64,000 nucleotides of DNA, taken from NCBI RefSeq assembly GCF_900637305.1, contig NZ_LR134365.1, forward strand, positions 2,472,501 through 2,536,500. Reading direction: 5' to 3'. The stretch's first letter is position 1, and every line of letters begins with the position of its first letter. This document shows positions 25,504 through 34,892 of the stretch, piece after piece. Below the pieces are notes generated by a model, which was given only the letters and a program-made list of their open reading frames with translations, did not search any database and was not told the DNA's origin. Source of the stretch: Cardiobacterium hominis (GTDB lineage Bacteria > Pseudomonadota > Gammaproteobacteria > Cardiobacteriales > Cardiobacteriaceae). The position numbers were made by a program, and so were the translations under genes.

Positions 25504-27414
25504 TTAGGCTTTGGCTTTAACCAGCATGCGGCCGGACATTTCCATGTGCAGGGCGTGGCAGAACCATTGGCAGTAGTACCAGTGGACGCCGGGGCGGTCT
25601 GCTTTGAAGGTCACGGATGCGGTCGCCTGCGGACTGATTTCAATCGCGATGCCGTAGTCACCCAGGGTGAAGCCGTGGGTGAGGTCTTCGATGAGCTCTT
25701 TGTTGGTGACGTAAACGGTGACTTCGTCGCCTTCGTTGACTTCGAATTTGGAGAGACCGTAGGCAGGCGCGGTCGCGGTCATATAGACGCGGACTTTGTC
25801 GCCGTCGCGGATGACGGTGTTGGCGGTGTCGAGATCGACGCCGTCTTTTTTCGCCTGTTCGCGCGCTTCTTTCCAGAAATCGTCGTCACGGTTCCACACA
25901 CTGAGCGGGTTCACTTTGTTGCGGGCAACGATGATCATATCGTGCGGTTCGGCGAAGCTCGGACCATCGTGGACGAGGCGCATGTGGTCGCCGGAGATGC
26001 TGATGAGCTGGTCGTTTTCCGGTTTGAGCGGACCGACGTTCAAGAAGCGGTCTTTGGAGAATTTGTTGAGCGAGACAAGCCATTGGCCATCAGCTTCTTT
26101 GGTTTCGCCCATTGAGCTGTGGTTGTGCCCCGGCTGGTAGTGGACGTCGATTTTTTCGATGACCGGCTCAACTTTTTCGCCCTGGTAGGCCTGACGTGCT
26201 TTTTCGATGTTCCATTTGACCATCTGGCTGTCGATGAACAGGGTGGTGAAGGCGTTGCCTTTGCCGTCAAATGCGGTGTGCAGCGGCCCCAAGCCGAGTT
26301 CGGGCTGGGCGACGATGAGGTCTTTGGCTTCGATCTTGTCGTCAAAGTAGTCGTCGAGTTTGCGTACGTCGAGGACGGAAACGGTCGGCGAGAGTTTGCC
26401 GTTCAGCACGATGTGGATGCCATCCGGCGCGGCGTTACAGCCGTGCGGTGAGTTAGGCACCGGGATGTAGCGGGTGTATTTGGAGCCGTGGGTGCCGTCG
26501 AGGACGGGAACGCCGTTGATTTCTTTGAAGTCGCCGTTTTTGATGCCTTCTTCGATGCGCTTGATGTTGAAGACGACAACCCAGTCGGTTTCGCTGGAGG
26601 ACATTTCGCCGACATCCAGGCCTTTTTCCGAGTTATAGCAGGTGGAGAAGGCGTATTTGCCCTGGTAGTCGGCATCAAGGTTGTCAAGGTTGCCGTCCAC
26701 GCGCACTTGCCATTTGACATCCATGGTGTCGCCGTCCACGGCAGTGAAGGCGGTCCAGTAGTCTTTTTTCGGGTTGTCGGTGTCGAGGATGGTTTTGCCA
26801 TCGTTTGGCCACGGGATGATGTGCTCGCCGTTGGCGAATACGTAGCCGGTTTTCGGGTAGCGCTGCGGGCGCAGACCGTGGATGGCGGAAACGTTCGGGA
26901 TTTCGACCATCGCGTCGCATTTCATCACGTCGCAGCGGATACGGGCAACGCGGGTGTTCGCCTTGTCGTTGACGAAGATATAACGGCCATCATAGGTGCC
27001 GTCGGTGAAGGACATGTGCGGGTGGTGCAGGTCACCGTTCATGTAGATGCCGCCCTTGTCTTCGAGGAATTTTTTGGTTTCCGGCAGCATTTTTTCGCGC
27101 ATGATGCGGCGGCTTTCGTTGGTTTGTCCCCAACCGGTAGCGCTGTCGCGGTTAAATACCGGGATGCGCATCAGTTCACGCATGGACGGCATGCCGAGGA
27201 TGCGCAATTCGCCGGACTGGCCGCCGGAGTTGAAAACGTAGTACTGGTCAAGGTCGCCCGGGGCAACGTGATCGCTGGGTTCGGAGGCTGCTTCGGCGCT
27301 CGCGGTTTGTGATGAGGCCAAGAGGCCAGCGCCTCCGGCAACGGCACCGCCGGTGGCGACCGCTGCGCCGAGGAATCCGCGACGCTTCATTTTCAGTTTG
27401 TTGTCTTCTGACAT
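25504..27414 (-). CDS. nosZ: nitrous-oxide reductase, clade I (Tat-exported)
   Basis: Reduces N2O to N2 in the periplasm, the last step of denitrification. 636 residues. A twin-arginine signal ([15 protein letters not shown]) marks clade I enzymes. The seven-bladed propeller carries CuZ ligands such as the His pair in [11 protein letters not shown] and later PGHNHSS; the C-terminal cupredoxin domain has the CuA motif [14 protein letters not shown]. All key ligands I can check are present, so it appears functional. Second gene of the nosRZD group. Confidence 0.97.
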   Translation of the reverse strand: MSEDNKLKMKRRGFLGAAVATGGAVAGGAGLLASSQTASAEAASEPSDHVAPGDLDQYYVFNSGGQSGELRILGMPSMRELMRIPVFNRDSATGWGQTNESRRIMREKMLPETKKFLEDKGGIYMNGDLHHPHMSFTDGTYDGRYIFVNDKANTRVARIRCDVMKCDAMVEIPNVSAIHGLRPQRYPKTGYVFANGEHIIPWPNDGKTILDTDNPKKDYWTAFTAVDGDTMDVKWQVRVDGNLDNLDADYQGKYAFSTCYNSEKGLDVGEMSSSETDWVVVFNIKRIEEGIKNGDFKEINGVPVLDGTHGSKYTRYIPVPNSPHGCNAAPDGIHIVLNGKLSPTVSVLDVRKLDDYFDDKIEAKDLIVAQPELGLGPLHTAFDGKGNAFTTLFIDSQMVKWNIEKARQAYQGEKVEPVIEKIDVHYQPGHNHSSMGETKEADGQWLVSLNKFSKDRFLNVGPLKPENDQLISISGDHMRLVHDGPSFAEPHDMIIVARNKVNPLSVWNRDDDFWKEAREQAKKDGVDLDTANTVIRDGDKVRVYMTATAPAYGLSKFEVNEGDEVTVYVTNKELIEDLTHGFTLGDYGIAIEISPQATASVTFKADRPGVHWYYCQWFCHALHMEMSGRMLVKAKA

Positions 27415-27457
27415 GATGATGCTCCAGTTTGAGTTGAACGTAATCGTTAGTCCTTTT

Positions 27458-27488
27458 TACATACAGGGAAGCGCTCCCGCTGTATGTA
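27458..27488. promoter_or_regulatory. stable hairpin in the nosR-nosZ gap
   Basis: TACATACAG pairs with CTGTATGTA around an inner GGGA/TCCC stem. On the coding strand it is followed by A-run, not T-run, so it is more likely to shape mRNA processing or stability ahead of nosZ than to terminate. Confidence 0.5.
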
Positions 27489-27497
27489 TAAAAAGAT

Positions 27498-29843
27498 TCA
27501 GGAGGTTGCCCCGCTGGCGGGTGGCTCGCCACCGACCGGTTTCAAGGCGATCTCGCCGCTGCGGATGGCTTCCACCCGTTTTTGCCGCTCTGCCGCTTTT
27601 TGCGCTTTGGCAATTTCCAGCAGAAGGTGCATACAGCGAGATTTGTCATGATACAGCACCTGGCAATTCAGGCACTGAATACATTCGTTTTCGTTGATAT
27701 TGCCTTCGGGGAAGATGGCTTCCACCGGACAATCCTGCGCGCATTTTTGGCAGGGGTTGCCGCATTCCGGGTAGCGCTTCAGCCAGTTGAAAAGACGCAG
27801 TTTGGCGGGGATGGCCAGCGCCGCGCCCATCGGACAGAGATAACGGCAGTAGAAACGCTCGATGAAAAGCCCAATGAGTAGCAGAGTAAGGGCGAAGGCG
27901 ACATACGGCCAGGCGCGCCCGAATTTGAGGATGATGGCTGTCTTGAACGGCTCAACTTCCGCCAAATGTTCGGCAAGCCCCATGTCGTAGAGCGAGAAGC
28001 CGAAGAGCAGCAGGAAGATGATGTATTTGATGGCCGTCATCCGTTCGTGCACTTTGAAGGGGAATTTGAACTGCGGCACATGCAGTTTTTTCGCGATGTA
28101 GTTCGTGAGTTCCTGCAAGGCACCGAAGGGGCAGAGCCAGCCGCAGAAGAAGCCGCGATTCCACATCAGCGAGCCGAAGGCCGTCGCGCACCAAAGGATG
28201 AAGATGACGGGATCCATCAGGAAGACGTTCCAGTCGAAGCCTTTGATGAGCGAGTTGGTGAAGGCCAGGACGTTCACCACCGACAACTGCCCGTTCACTG
28301 ATAATTGCGCACCGAGGTAACCGCCCAGCCAGAACAGGGTGAAGACAAGGTAGCAATTGCGGAAGGCTTTGTAAGCGCGCGGGTATTGGGTAATCCAGTC
28401 CTGGAACATGAAAACGCAGACCAGCACGAAGATGGCGATGCCCAGCACGACAATCTGGACGGTCTTGTCACGCCATGCCTGTTGCGCGATTTTCGCCTGC
28501 ACGCTCAATTCACCGTCATCATGGACGGCAGCCACACCACCTGCCGCATCTGCCGGAGCGGCGGTTTGCGCGGCTGCGGGCGGCGGCTCAACGTAATCCG
28601 GGTTGGGGATTTTTTTGGTGTAGGCGGCAGGCAAGTTGTAATCCATATCAAAGGTGATGAAAGCCTTGTCACGCGCTCCAGTGGCGCGCTGTACCAAGAG
28701 TTCCAATTGCCACGGGCGGGCAACGTCCAGCGTTTGCTCGGTCGGCACGGTAAAGAGCGCGATTTCCGGGAAATGCGGCGCACCGGTGGCCAGGATGTCG
28801 CCGATACGACGGTGGTTGCGGTCGCGGAAGTGGAAACCGTTGCCGTCCTGCTTCAATTTCAGACGGTCAAAAATCCCGCCGCGCACATAACCTGAACCTT
28901 TGAACGAATACAGACCCTTACCGGCGACTAAAATCGCCTGCTGCCCGGGCTGCAACTGTTTCGTCATCTGTTCATAAACGGCGTCGCCGAGCAGGCTGCG
29001 GCCAATAGACGGCACTGATACCGGCGCATAAAACATCTCGATGAATTCATCTTCCGGATTGCTGCTTTCCGCGCGCTCCGCTGCCTCAGAGTGCTTCGCC
29101 TTGATGAAGCCCTCGTTGACTTCGCCGACGTGCAGCTGGAACGAACGCACCGCGCCACTACCGGTCAGCTCCTGCCAGCTGCTTTTCTCCTGCTTGTCCA
29201 TATCGACGACAGTCAATTCCTTCGGCTGCGCGGGTACGGCTTCCTCTGCGCCGCCGCCCTGCATCGCCTTCGCAGCGGCAATCGCCGAGCGGGCAATCGT
29301 CTCGTTGATGACCATCACCGTTACCGTCGCGCCGCTGATGACATCGGGCGCGTCCTGATTCATGCCGTCGCGCGGATAATTACGCCCGGTGTAAGCGTCG
29401 ATATAGGCGTTGACCTTCTCGATCGGAATGCCGATCAGCACAATCGGCTCCGAGTGCTTGACCAGCTTCGCCTTCGTGATGGTGAAATCCTTGTCCACGC
29501 CGATCATGATGTGAATCGGCTTGCCGGAATAACCACCGGACGGCACATAATCCGAGTTGAGGAAGACATAGCCGATCGTTTCCTCACCTTTCAACACCGG
29601 CACCAGCGGCGGCTGTTCCTGAATCGCACCGTAGCCGGTTGCATCCGGAAAGAACACCGTCGCCGGCACCTTGCTGGTGAATTCCTGCAACGAGCCGTCG
29701 CTGTGGAAAAGCGCTGCGCGCAGCTCCTTCGCCGTCGGCATGGGCGCGGCAACAGCAGTTTGCACAAAAAATAATGCGGCAGCGACCACCGTCGCTACCG
29801 CGAGACGCCGAAACAACGTTGCGGCGATGACTAACTGTCTCAT
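27498..29843 (-). CDS. nosR: NosR, membrane flavin/iron-sulfur protein for nitrous oxide reduction
   Basis: Passes electrons toward NosZ and is needed for its expression or activity. 781 residues from the ATG at 29843. Order: signal/membrane start, periplasmic FMN-binding domain with the flavin-attachment motif SGATVTVM, a long periplasmic part, membrane helices, two CxxxCP motifs (CGWLCPFGA and CRYLCPMGA), then two 4Fe-4S clusters (CGNPCQKCAQDCP and CIQCLNCQ). A FNR box is placed at -41.5 upstream. Confidence 0.95.
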   Translation of the reverse strand: MRQLVIAATLFRRLAVATVVAAALFFVQTAVAAPMPTAKELRAALFHSDGSLQEFTSKVPATVFFPDATGYGAIQEQPPLVPVLKGEETIGYVFLNSDYVPSGGYSGKPIHIMIGVDKDFTITKAKLVKHSEPIVLIGIPIEKVNAYIDAYTGRNYPRDGMNQDAPDVISGATVTVMVINETIARSAIAAAKAMQGGGAEEAVPAQPKELTVVDMDKQEKSSWQELTGSGAVRSFQLHVGEVNEGFIKAKHSEAAERAESSNPEDEFIEMFYAPVSVPSIGRSLLGDAVYEQMTKQLQPGQQAILVAGKGLYSFKGSGYVRGGIFDRLKLKQDGNGFHFRDRNHRRIGDILATGAPHFPEIALFTVPTEQTLDVARPWQLELLVQRATGARDKAFITFDMDYNLPAAYTKKIPNPDYVEPPPAAAQTAAPADAAGGVAAVHDDGELSVQAKIAQQAWRDKTVQIVVLGIAIFVLVCVFMFQDWITQYPRAYKAFRNCYLVFTLFWLGGYLGAQLSVNGQLSVVNVLAFTNSLIKGFDWNVFLMDPVIFILWCATAFGSLMWNRGFFCGWLCPFGALQELTNYIAKKLHVPQFKFPFKVHERMTAIKYIIFLLLFGFSLYDMGLAEHLAEVEPFKTAIILKFGRAWPYVAFALTLLLIGLFIERFYCRYLCPMGAALAIPAKLRLFNWLKRYPECGNPCQKCAQDCPVEAIFPEGNINENECIQCLNCQVLYHDKSRCMHLLLEIAKAQKAAERQKRVEAIRSGEIALKPVGGEPPASGATS

Positions 29844-29884
29844 GATTTCCCCACGTTGATTATTGCCTTTATTGGAGTGTGCAT

Positions 29885-29926
29885 ATTCTAACAAAACCCT
29901 CATTCATTTGTCTTGATGAACATCAA
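29885..29926 (-). promoter_or_regulatory. FNR/NNR-type box and -10 element of the nosR promoter
   Basis: TTGAT-GAAC-ATCAA at 29913-29926 is a perfect FNR-family palindrome. On the minus strand a TAGAAT (29890-29885) lies downstream; a start near 29878 puts the box centre at -41.5, the spacing of a class II FNR-activated promoter. This predicts induction of nosRZD under low oxygen. Confidence 0.85.
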
Positions 29927-29990
29927 ACCGCAGGAAAAACCTCAAAATTCCCCGTGGATTCCGCAATTGAGAATCGCTGAAATTCATCGT

Positions 29991-30025
29991 CTGCATGGCA
30001 AAGCGTTCATGCGGCTGCCATGCAG
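29991..30025. other. 10-bp perfect inverted repeat in the gap upstream of nosR
   Basis: CTGCATGGCA and TGCCATGCAG pair around a 15-base loop. The rest of 29931-30216 is AT-richer than its surroundings, and I see no gene in it. Confidence 0.5.
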
Positions 30026-30216
30026 CGAACGTCGGCGAAAATCGGCTAAAACCTTTTCAGATTTCCATTTCGCCGCATGATTTTTTATTGCGGGTTTTAT
30101 TTGGCCTGAATATGGTTCTGAATCATAAAAGGGATAGCAGTTCCATTATGGATGCGGGCAATGGCAGAGAAATTCCGCGATATGCCCCGCCCTGCCATCC
30201 GGCGAGAGGACGCAGG

Positions 30217-31959
30217 TTATTTTTTCCGCGCCAGGCTGACGGTGAAGATGCCGTATTCGTCTATCCACTGATGGATTTTGTGGAAACCGGCGCGGGCGAC
30301 GAGTTGGTCCATTTCTTGCTGGCTACGGCGGCGCATCACCCAATCCGGGCTGCCTGCCTTGTGACTGGTGAGCGCGCGGGCAATCATTTCCAGCTGCGGG
30401 TGCCACGGCTGGCCGGTATAGATGAGATAGCCGCCGGATTCGATGGCATCGCCGAAGCCGTCCAGCGAGTGCTGGATGAGGTCGTTGTCGGCAAAGAGTT
30501 CGTGCAGGCCGGAGACGATGCCCAGCGTTGGCCGCGGGTCAAGGTTTTGGTAGTTGGCGCGGTCAAAGGCGTTCACTTCATTGAAGGTGGCGATGTTTTC
30601 CAAGCCGCGCGCGGCAATGAGTTCGCGGCCGGCGGCGACGTTAATCGGGCTGTAGTCGCGCAGGCGGATGCTGTTTGGGCGCACGTGTTCGTTCAAGGCG
30701 TCCAGAATGTAGCGGCCGTGGCCGGAGGCGATGTCCAGCACGTGCACCGGTTTGCCCGCGCGTTGGAGCAGGGCGTTGGCAAGGGCGATGGCTTTGCCGA
30801 TGTTCTTTTTGCGCTGGCGGATGCCGCGCCAACCGATAGCGTTCAAGTAGTGGCGGTCAAAAGCACGGCCGATGGGGTTCGTGCCTTGCGGCTGGTTTTG
30901 ATAGACGTAGTCGAGGGTGCTGCCGCTGTCGTAACCGGTATCGCGGCCGATGCGCAGTCCTTAGCTCCAGCGCGCGCCAAGGCGCAGGGTCGCGCGGTAG
31001 AACGCCCACCACAGGCCGCGCAGGCTATAGCGCGGCAAAGGCGTCGCCAGTTCGTCCGCTTCCACGCGGCTGGCACTCGCCAGATGCGCGGTGGTGACGT
31101 CCACCGCCTGCCAGGGTGCGGCAAAGCGCTCGCGGATGAAGGGACGGATGAGTGCGAAGGCGCGCTCGCGTTCGGCTTCGCCGAGGGTGTCGTGGTAGAA
31201 ACCGGGCAGGATGTGGCGCGCTTTGTGCTGGCTGCCGAGGCGGTTGTAGAAGTCGTGTTGCGGCTGATGCTACACGACTTTGTCGTCGCTGGAGATGAGG
31301 AGCAAGAGCGGGGTGGTGATGGCTTGTGCGTCGGCAACGATGCGCGAGGCGGTGTCGTCAAGGCCGAGCAGGACGCGCACCGCGATGGGGCGGACGATAA
31401 GCGGATCGCGTTTGAAGTCTTCCTGCCGCGCTTTGTCGTGAGTGAGGTGGCGTGCTTTGAGGTAGCTGTTCACGAAGAAGTTGCCGCGCAATTTTTGCAG
31501 CAGGCGCAGCACGGGACGGGCAAACGGCAGGTAGAGTTTGACGCCGAAGGCGGGCGCGGCGAGTACGGCGCAGCGAATCGGCGGCGCGTAGTCGTGCAGC
31601 CAGGTGGCGACCAGCACCGCGCCGAGGCTTTGCGCGATGACTGCGGTGTTCTCCGGTGCGATGCCGTAGTTGTGCGCGATGTGCGTCATGAAATCCTGGA
31701 TGTCGGCGACGCTGGTGGTGATGCTCGGCGAATCGCCGCGCGCGCCGGGGCTGTTGCCATGACCGCGCGCGTCCCAAGCGAAAAAGGCGAAGTCATCCAG
31801 GCCGAGTTCGTCGGCAAGATACATCAGGCGGCCGGAGTGTTCGTGGCCGCGGTGAAAAAGGACGATGGCCTTGTCCGTGCTGCCGTCTTGCGCCGGGCGG
31901 TAGCGGTAGAACAGTTCGCTGCCGTCGGTAGTGGTGAAGGTTTTTTCTTGCGTATTCAT
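30217..31959 (-). pseudogene. alpha/beta hydrolase - SAM methyltransferase fusion, interrupted by two in-frame stops
   Basis: One continuous frame encodes an N-terminal alpha/beta hydrolase (nucleophile in IAQSLGAV, acid in SSDDKVV) and a C-terminal class I methyltransferase (VLDIASGHGRYILDAL). It is broken by TAG at 31270-31272, right after SSDDKVV, and by TAA at 30961-30963 (RWS-stop-GLRIGRDTGYDS). There is no frameshift, and sequence between the stops (FYNRLGSQHKARHILPGFYH) is still family-like. The first stop removes the catalytic His from the hydrolase; the methyltransferase half could restart at TTG 30846. The start ATG at 31959 has a GAAGGAATCCC ribosome site just beyond a family A repeat. 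Either recent decay or stop read-through. Confidence 0.8.
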
Positions 31960-31973
31960 CGGGATTCCTTCTG

Positions 31974-32080
31974 TATAGCTATACACCTAAAGCCTCAGAC
32001 AAGGCGCGTCGCCGAAGACAGTACGCGGTTGTACGGCGAGGCGACGCAACACCGTATGAGGCTTTAGGGGGATGGCTATA
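31974..32080. repeat. family A repeat (short form, 107 bp)
   Basis: TATAGCTATACACCTAAAGC ... GGGGGATGGCTATA, in reverse orientation relative to 22538-22644. It separates the phosphatidyltransferase gene from the hydrolase gene and gives the former its TAG stop. Confidence 0.85.
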
Positions 32081-32666
32081 AACCGTGACGGATGCGCTGG
32101 ATGCAAGTCAGCGCGAGGAGGATGTTCAGCAGCCACAGAGTGACGTTCAACCAGCCAGGCAGGCTTCCCGCCAGCGCGTAGTAAAAGGCCAGGCTGCCGA
32201 TGACAAAGGCGCGGTCGCTTTTGCCAAGCGGGCCATCGTAACGGCGGCCGTTGCCATGCACCGCACCCAGCACGCCGCAAAATTCGCTCAGCGCCGCGAG
32301 ATAGATAAAGACACCGACGGAGAGCGCACCAAACGGCGCGACAAAGGCAAAGGGCAAATAAAGCGCGGCATCGGCGATAACGTCGGTGGTTTCATTGAGA
32401 TAACCGCCGAGCGCCGATTTCTGCCCGAACTCGCGCGCCAGCATGCCGTCCATCGCGTTCAGCGCCATGCGCAGGAAAAACCACAGCGGCAGCAGCATGA
32501 ATAGCGGCGCGTGCGTAGGGGCAAGCGCGAGGGCGATGCCCAATACTATGGAAATAGCGCAGGCGCATAGCGTCACCTGATTGGCGGTAACGCCACGCGC
32601 GAACAGTTTTCGCACCAGCGGACGCAGCAGGTTTTGGAATTTGGGTTTGAGGGCGTAGATGCTCAT
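32076..32666 (-). CDS. CDP-alcohol phosphatidyltransferase family protein
   Basis: A 196-residue inner-membrane enzyme that would join a CDP-linked lipid to an alcohol. The family motif is seen as DGMLAREFGQKSALGGYLNE followed by TTD, with about six membrane helices. The acceptor alcohol is not predictable. The start overlaps the previous stop (ATGA). The TAG stop (32076-32078) lies inside the TATAGC end of a family A repeat, so the last residues may not be original. In other gammaproteobacteria similar genes sit with hydrolase-methyltransferase fusions in lipid clusters. Confidence 0.85.
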   Translation of the reverse strand: MSIYALKPKFQNLLRPLVRKLFARGVTANQVTLCACAISIVLGIALALAPTHAPLFMLLPLWFFLRMALNAMDGMLAREFGQKSALGGYLNETTDVIADAALYLPFAFVAPFGALSVGVFIYLAALSEFCGVLGAVHGNGRRYDGPLGKSDRAFVIGSLAFYYALAGSLPGWLNVTLWLLNILLALTCIQRIRHGL

Positions 32667-33190
32667 GCGGCGACTCCGAGGGCGATTTCTTGTTCAGCAA
32701 TATAAAGCGATTTGGCGAGGGCAAACATTTCTTGTCGCGCGTCAATAATTTCTTTTTCATCGTCATCGAGGCGAGATTTGTCGAGATTAGCAAGGCGCGC
32801 GTAATGGCTGCGGAAAGATTGCCGTGCTTCATCTATTGGCAGTCCCTTCTGCCGGTTTTTCGGCAGGCTGAATGCGCGGTCAATCAGCGCATAATCCGGC
32901 GTCAGAATGATTTGAAAATGTCGCTGGATAACTTCCATTTCGTTAATGGCACTTTGCAGGCTGGATTCCATCGCGCGGCTGTTGGCATAGCGGTCAAAAT
33001 CGTTTTGCAGAATGGCGAGCTCGGTGGCAATCATTAAGGGCACGTCGCTGGTTTTTACGATTTCCCGGATATGGTTCAATAATTTCTTTCGGGTTTCTGA
33101 AAGCGATTGTCCCGCCGAAGTCAGACGCATACCCCTGATGAAGATTTCTTCTTCAAAGAGTATTTGCATGGTGATGGATGTTTTATCCAT
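32663..33190 (-). CDS. helical protein of unknown function, upstream of the phosphatidyltransferase
   Basis: A 175-residue, mainly alpha-helical, soluble protein (MDKTSITMQILFEEEIFIRG start). Charged helices such as NEMEVIQRHFQIIL and DDDEKEIIDARQEM suggest coiled or bundled structure; no signal peptide, no Cys cluster. The ATG at 33190 overlaps the stop of the preceding 95-96-residue gene (ATGGATAA), and its own stop overlaps the next ATG, so three genes are translationally coupled. No family recognised. AT content is higher than that of the window. Confidence 0.65.
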   Translation of the reverse strand: MDKTSITMQILFEEEIFIRGMRLTSAGQSLSETRKKLLNHIREIVKTSDVPLMIATELAILQNDFDRYANSRAMESSLQSAINEMEVIQRHFQIILTPDYALIDRAFSLPKNRQKGLPIDEARQSFRSHYARLANLDKSRLDDDEKEIIDARQEMFALAKSLYIAEQEIALGVAA

Positions 33191-33473
33191 TAGGAGCATC
33201 CAGCCAACCCGGCCCCAAATCCGCATCAGCATTACTCGTATCAAAACCGCGTGCGCGAATGAAATCCGCGCCATACCAGCGTTTCAGCGATTTTAACGAA
33301 CCCGTCGGCAATCTGGCACAAGCAAGCCAATCCCAGGCCGTTTCAATATCGCCTGCTTCGCGGGCAGTTTGCGATTCTGCCGCGCAAACCGTATCCATGC
33401 CGCTTTCGCGCAAAAGCGCTGCACGTTTCGCGGGATCGAGATAGCTTTTGGTCGGGTAGATTTTTTCCGTCAT
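33183..33473 (-). CDS. small protein of unknown function, first gene of the lipid-linked operon
   Basis: A 96-residue soluble protein: MTEKIYPTKSYLDPAKRAAL start, Trp-rich middle (AWDWLACARLPTGSLKSLKR) and GPGWLDAPNG end. GAGCTAAAGC precedes the ATG, a weak ribosome site. It overlaps the next gene by eight bases. Function unknown; small coupled pairs can be toxin-antitoxin modules but nothing here shows that. Confidence 0.6.
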   Translation of the reverse strand: MTEKIYPTKSYLDPAKRAALLRESGMDTVCAAESQTAREAGDIETAWDWLACARLPTGSLKSLKRWYGADFIRARGFDTSNADADLGPGWLDAPNG

Positions 33474-33594
33474 GCTTTAGCTCCGTTACTCATGAATACG
33501 GCGATTCTAGGCGCGGCCTGGCGGCGGCGTCAATCATCGCCAAAGGGAAGGGCGGCGTATAATGCCGTCGTTCATTCCAACCGGAGTAATCATC

Positions 33595-34398
33595 ATGGCA
33601 AGACTTGCCGGAAAAACCGCCCTCGTCACCGGTGCTGCCCGTGGTATCGGCGAGGCTATCGCCCGCGCTTTCGCCTCTGAAGGCGCGTTTGTTTATCTGA
33701 GCGATATCAACCACGCCGGCGGCGAACGCGTTGCCGCCGAAATTGGCGCAAACGCCCGCTATCTGCCGCTGGACGTGCGCGAGGAGCGCGACTGGGAAGC
33801 GGCGCTGCAAACCATCGCCGCCGACCACCGCTCGCTGGATATTCTCGTCAATAACGCCGGCATTACCGGCATTGAGACCAGCCGCGAACACGACCCCGAA
33901 CACGCCTCACTCGCCAACTGGCGCGCGGTGCTGCACACCAACCTCGACGGCACTTTCCTCGGCTGCCGCTACGCCATCGGCGCGATGCGCTCGCAGGGTA
34001 CGGGTTCTATCATCAACATCTCCTCGCGTTCCGGCCTGGTCGGCATCCCGACTGCCGCCGCTTATGCGGCGAGCAAGGCGGCGATTCGCAACCACACCAA
34101 GAGCGTCGCCCTTTACTGCGCGCAGCAGGGGCTGGCGATTCGCTGCAATTCCATCCATCCGGCGGCGATTGACACGCCGATGTGGTGGCCGATGCTCGGC
34201 GGCACGGAAGCGCAGCGGCCGGAGCGTCTTGCCGAAATGGCACGCGCCATTCCCGTGCGCCGCCTCGGCCGCGTGGAAGAAGTCGCCGCACTCGCGCTGC
34301 TGCTCGCCTCGGACGAAGCGACCTACATCACCGGCAGCGAGTACAACATTGACGGCGGCCTGCTCGCCGGTAGTGCCGCCAGCCCGAAATCGGAATAA
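33595..34398 (+). CDS. short-chain dehydrogenase/reductase
   Basis: A 267-residue classical SDR: cofactor site [19 protein letters not shown] in [10 protein letters not shown], catalytic Ser in INISSRSG and [10 protein letters not shown] (YxxxK), ending with [11 protein letters not shown]. It resembles cyclohexanol-, cyclopentanol- and glucose-type dehydrogenases; the substrate is unknown. The ATG at 33595 follows CCGGAG; a TATAAT lies at 33558-33563. The fRMsr gene begins 2 bases after its stop. Confidence 0.9.
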   Translation: MARLAGKTALVTGAARGIGEAIARAFASEGAFVYLSDINHAGGERVAAEIGANARYLPLDVREERDWEAALQTIAADHRSLDILVNNAGITGIETSREHDPEHASLANWRAVLHTNLDGTFLGCRYAIGAMRSQGTGSIINISSRSGLVGIPTAAAYAASKAAIRNHTKSVALYCAQQGLAIRCNSIHPAAIDTPMWWPMLGGTEAQRPERLAEMARAIPVRRLGRVEEVAALALLLASDEATYITGSEYNIDGGLLAGSAASPKSE

Positions 34399-34400
34399 TC

Positions 34401-34892
34401 ATGCACGAACTCCATTTGACCGCCGCCGACAAGGCGGCGCGCTACGCGCAAATCCTGCCGCAACTGCGTGCCATCATTGAAGATGAAAGCGACACTGTCG
34501 CCAATCTCGCCAACACCGCCGCCGTACTGAAGGAAGCGTTCGGCTGGTTGTGGGTCGGCTTTTACCGCGTCGTCGGCGACGAGCTGGTGCTCAGCGCCTT
34601 TCAGGGGCCGCTTGCTTGTACCCGCATCGCGCGCGGCCGCGGTGTTTGCGGGCAGGCGTGGGCGCAGAACCGCACGCTCATCGTGCCGGACGTCAATGCC
34701 CACCCCGACCACATCGCCTGCTCCTCGCGCTCGCAATCGGAAATCGTCGTGCCGCTGCGTGATGCGAGCGGCGCGGTGTGGGCGGTGCTGGACGCGGACG
34801 CGGAAGCGCTCGCCGTGTTTGACGAAACCGACGCGCAGGGGCTGGAGACAATCGCTGTCTGGCTTTCTGAGAAACATGGGGTAATCGTATGA
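34401..34892 (+). CDS. msrC: free methionine-(R)-sulfoxide reductase (GAF domain)
   Basis: Reduces free Met-R-sulfoxide. The 163-residue GAF-domain protein has the three conserved cysteines at 73 (PLACTRI), 83 (GVCGQ) and 107 (HIACSS), with the same spacing as E. coli Cys84, Cys94 and Cys118. It closely follows the SDR gene and overlaps the next gene by four bases. Its role is repair of oxidised methionine, in line with the peroxide defence genes elsewhere in the window. Confidence 0.93.
   Translation: MHELHLTAADKAARYAQILPQLRAIIEDESDTVANLANTAAVLKEAFGWLWVGFYRVVGDELVLSAFQGPLACTRIARGRGVCGQAWAQNRTLIVPDVNAHPDHIACSSRSQSEIVVPLRDASGAVWAVLDADAEALAVFDETDAQGLETIAVWLSEKHGVIV

Noticed and set aside
29995..32067. 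690-codon plus-strand frame over the hydrolase-methyltransferase region
   Set aside because: It is an antisense shadow with no recognisable motif. The minus strand has clear hydrolase and methyltransferase motifs despite two stops.
33183..33473. Toxin-antitoxin pair made of the 96- and 175-residue genes
   Set aside because: Size and overlap are suggestive, but no toxin or antitoxin motif was recognised and they are coupled to a lipid enzyme gene.
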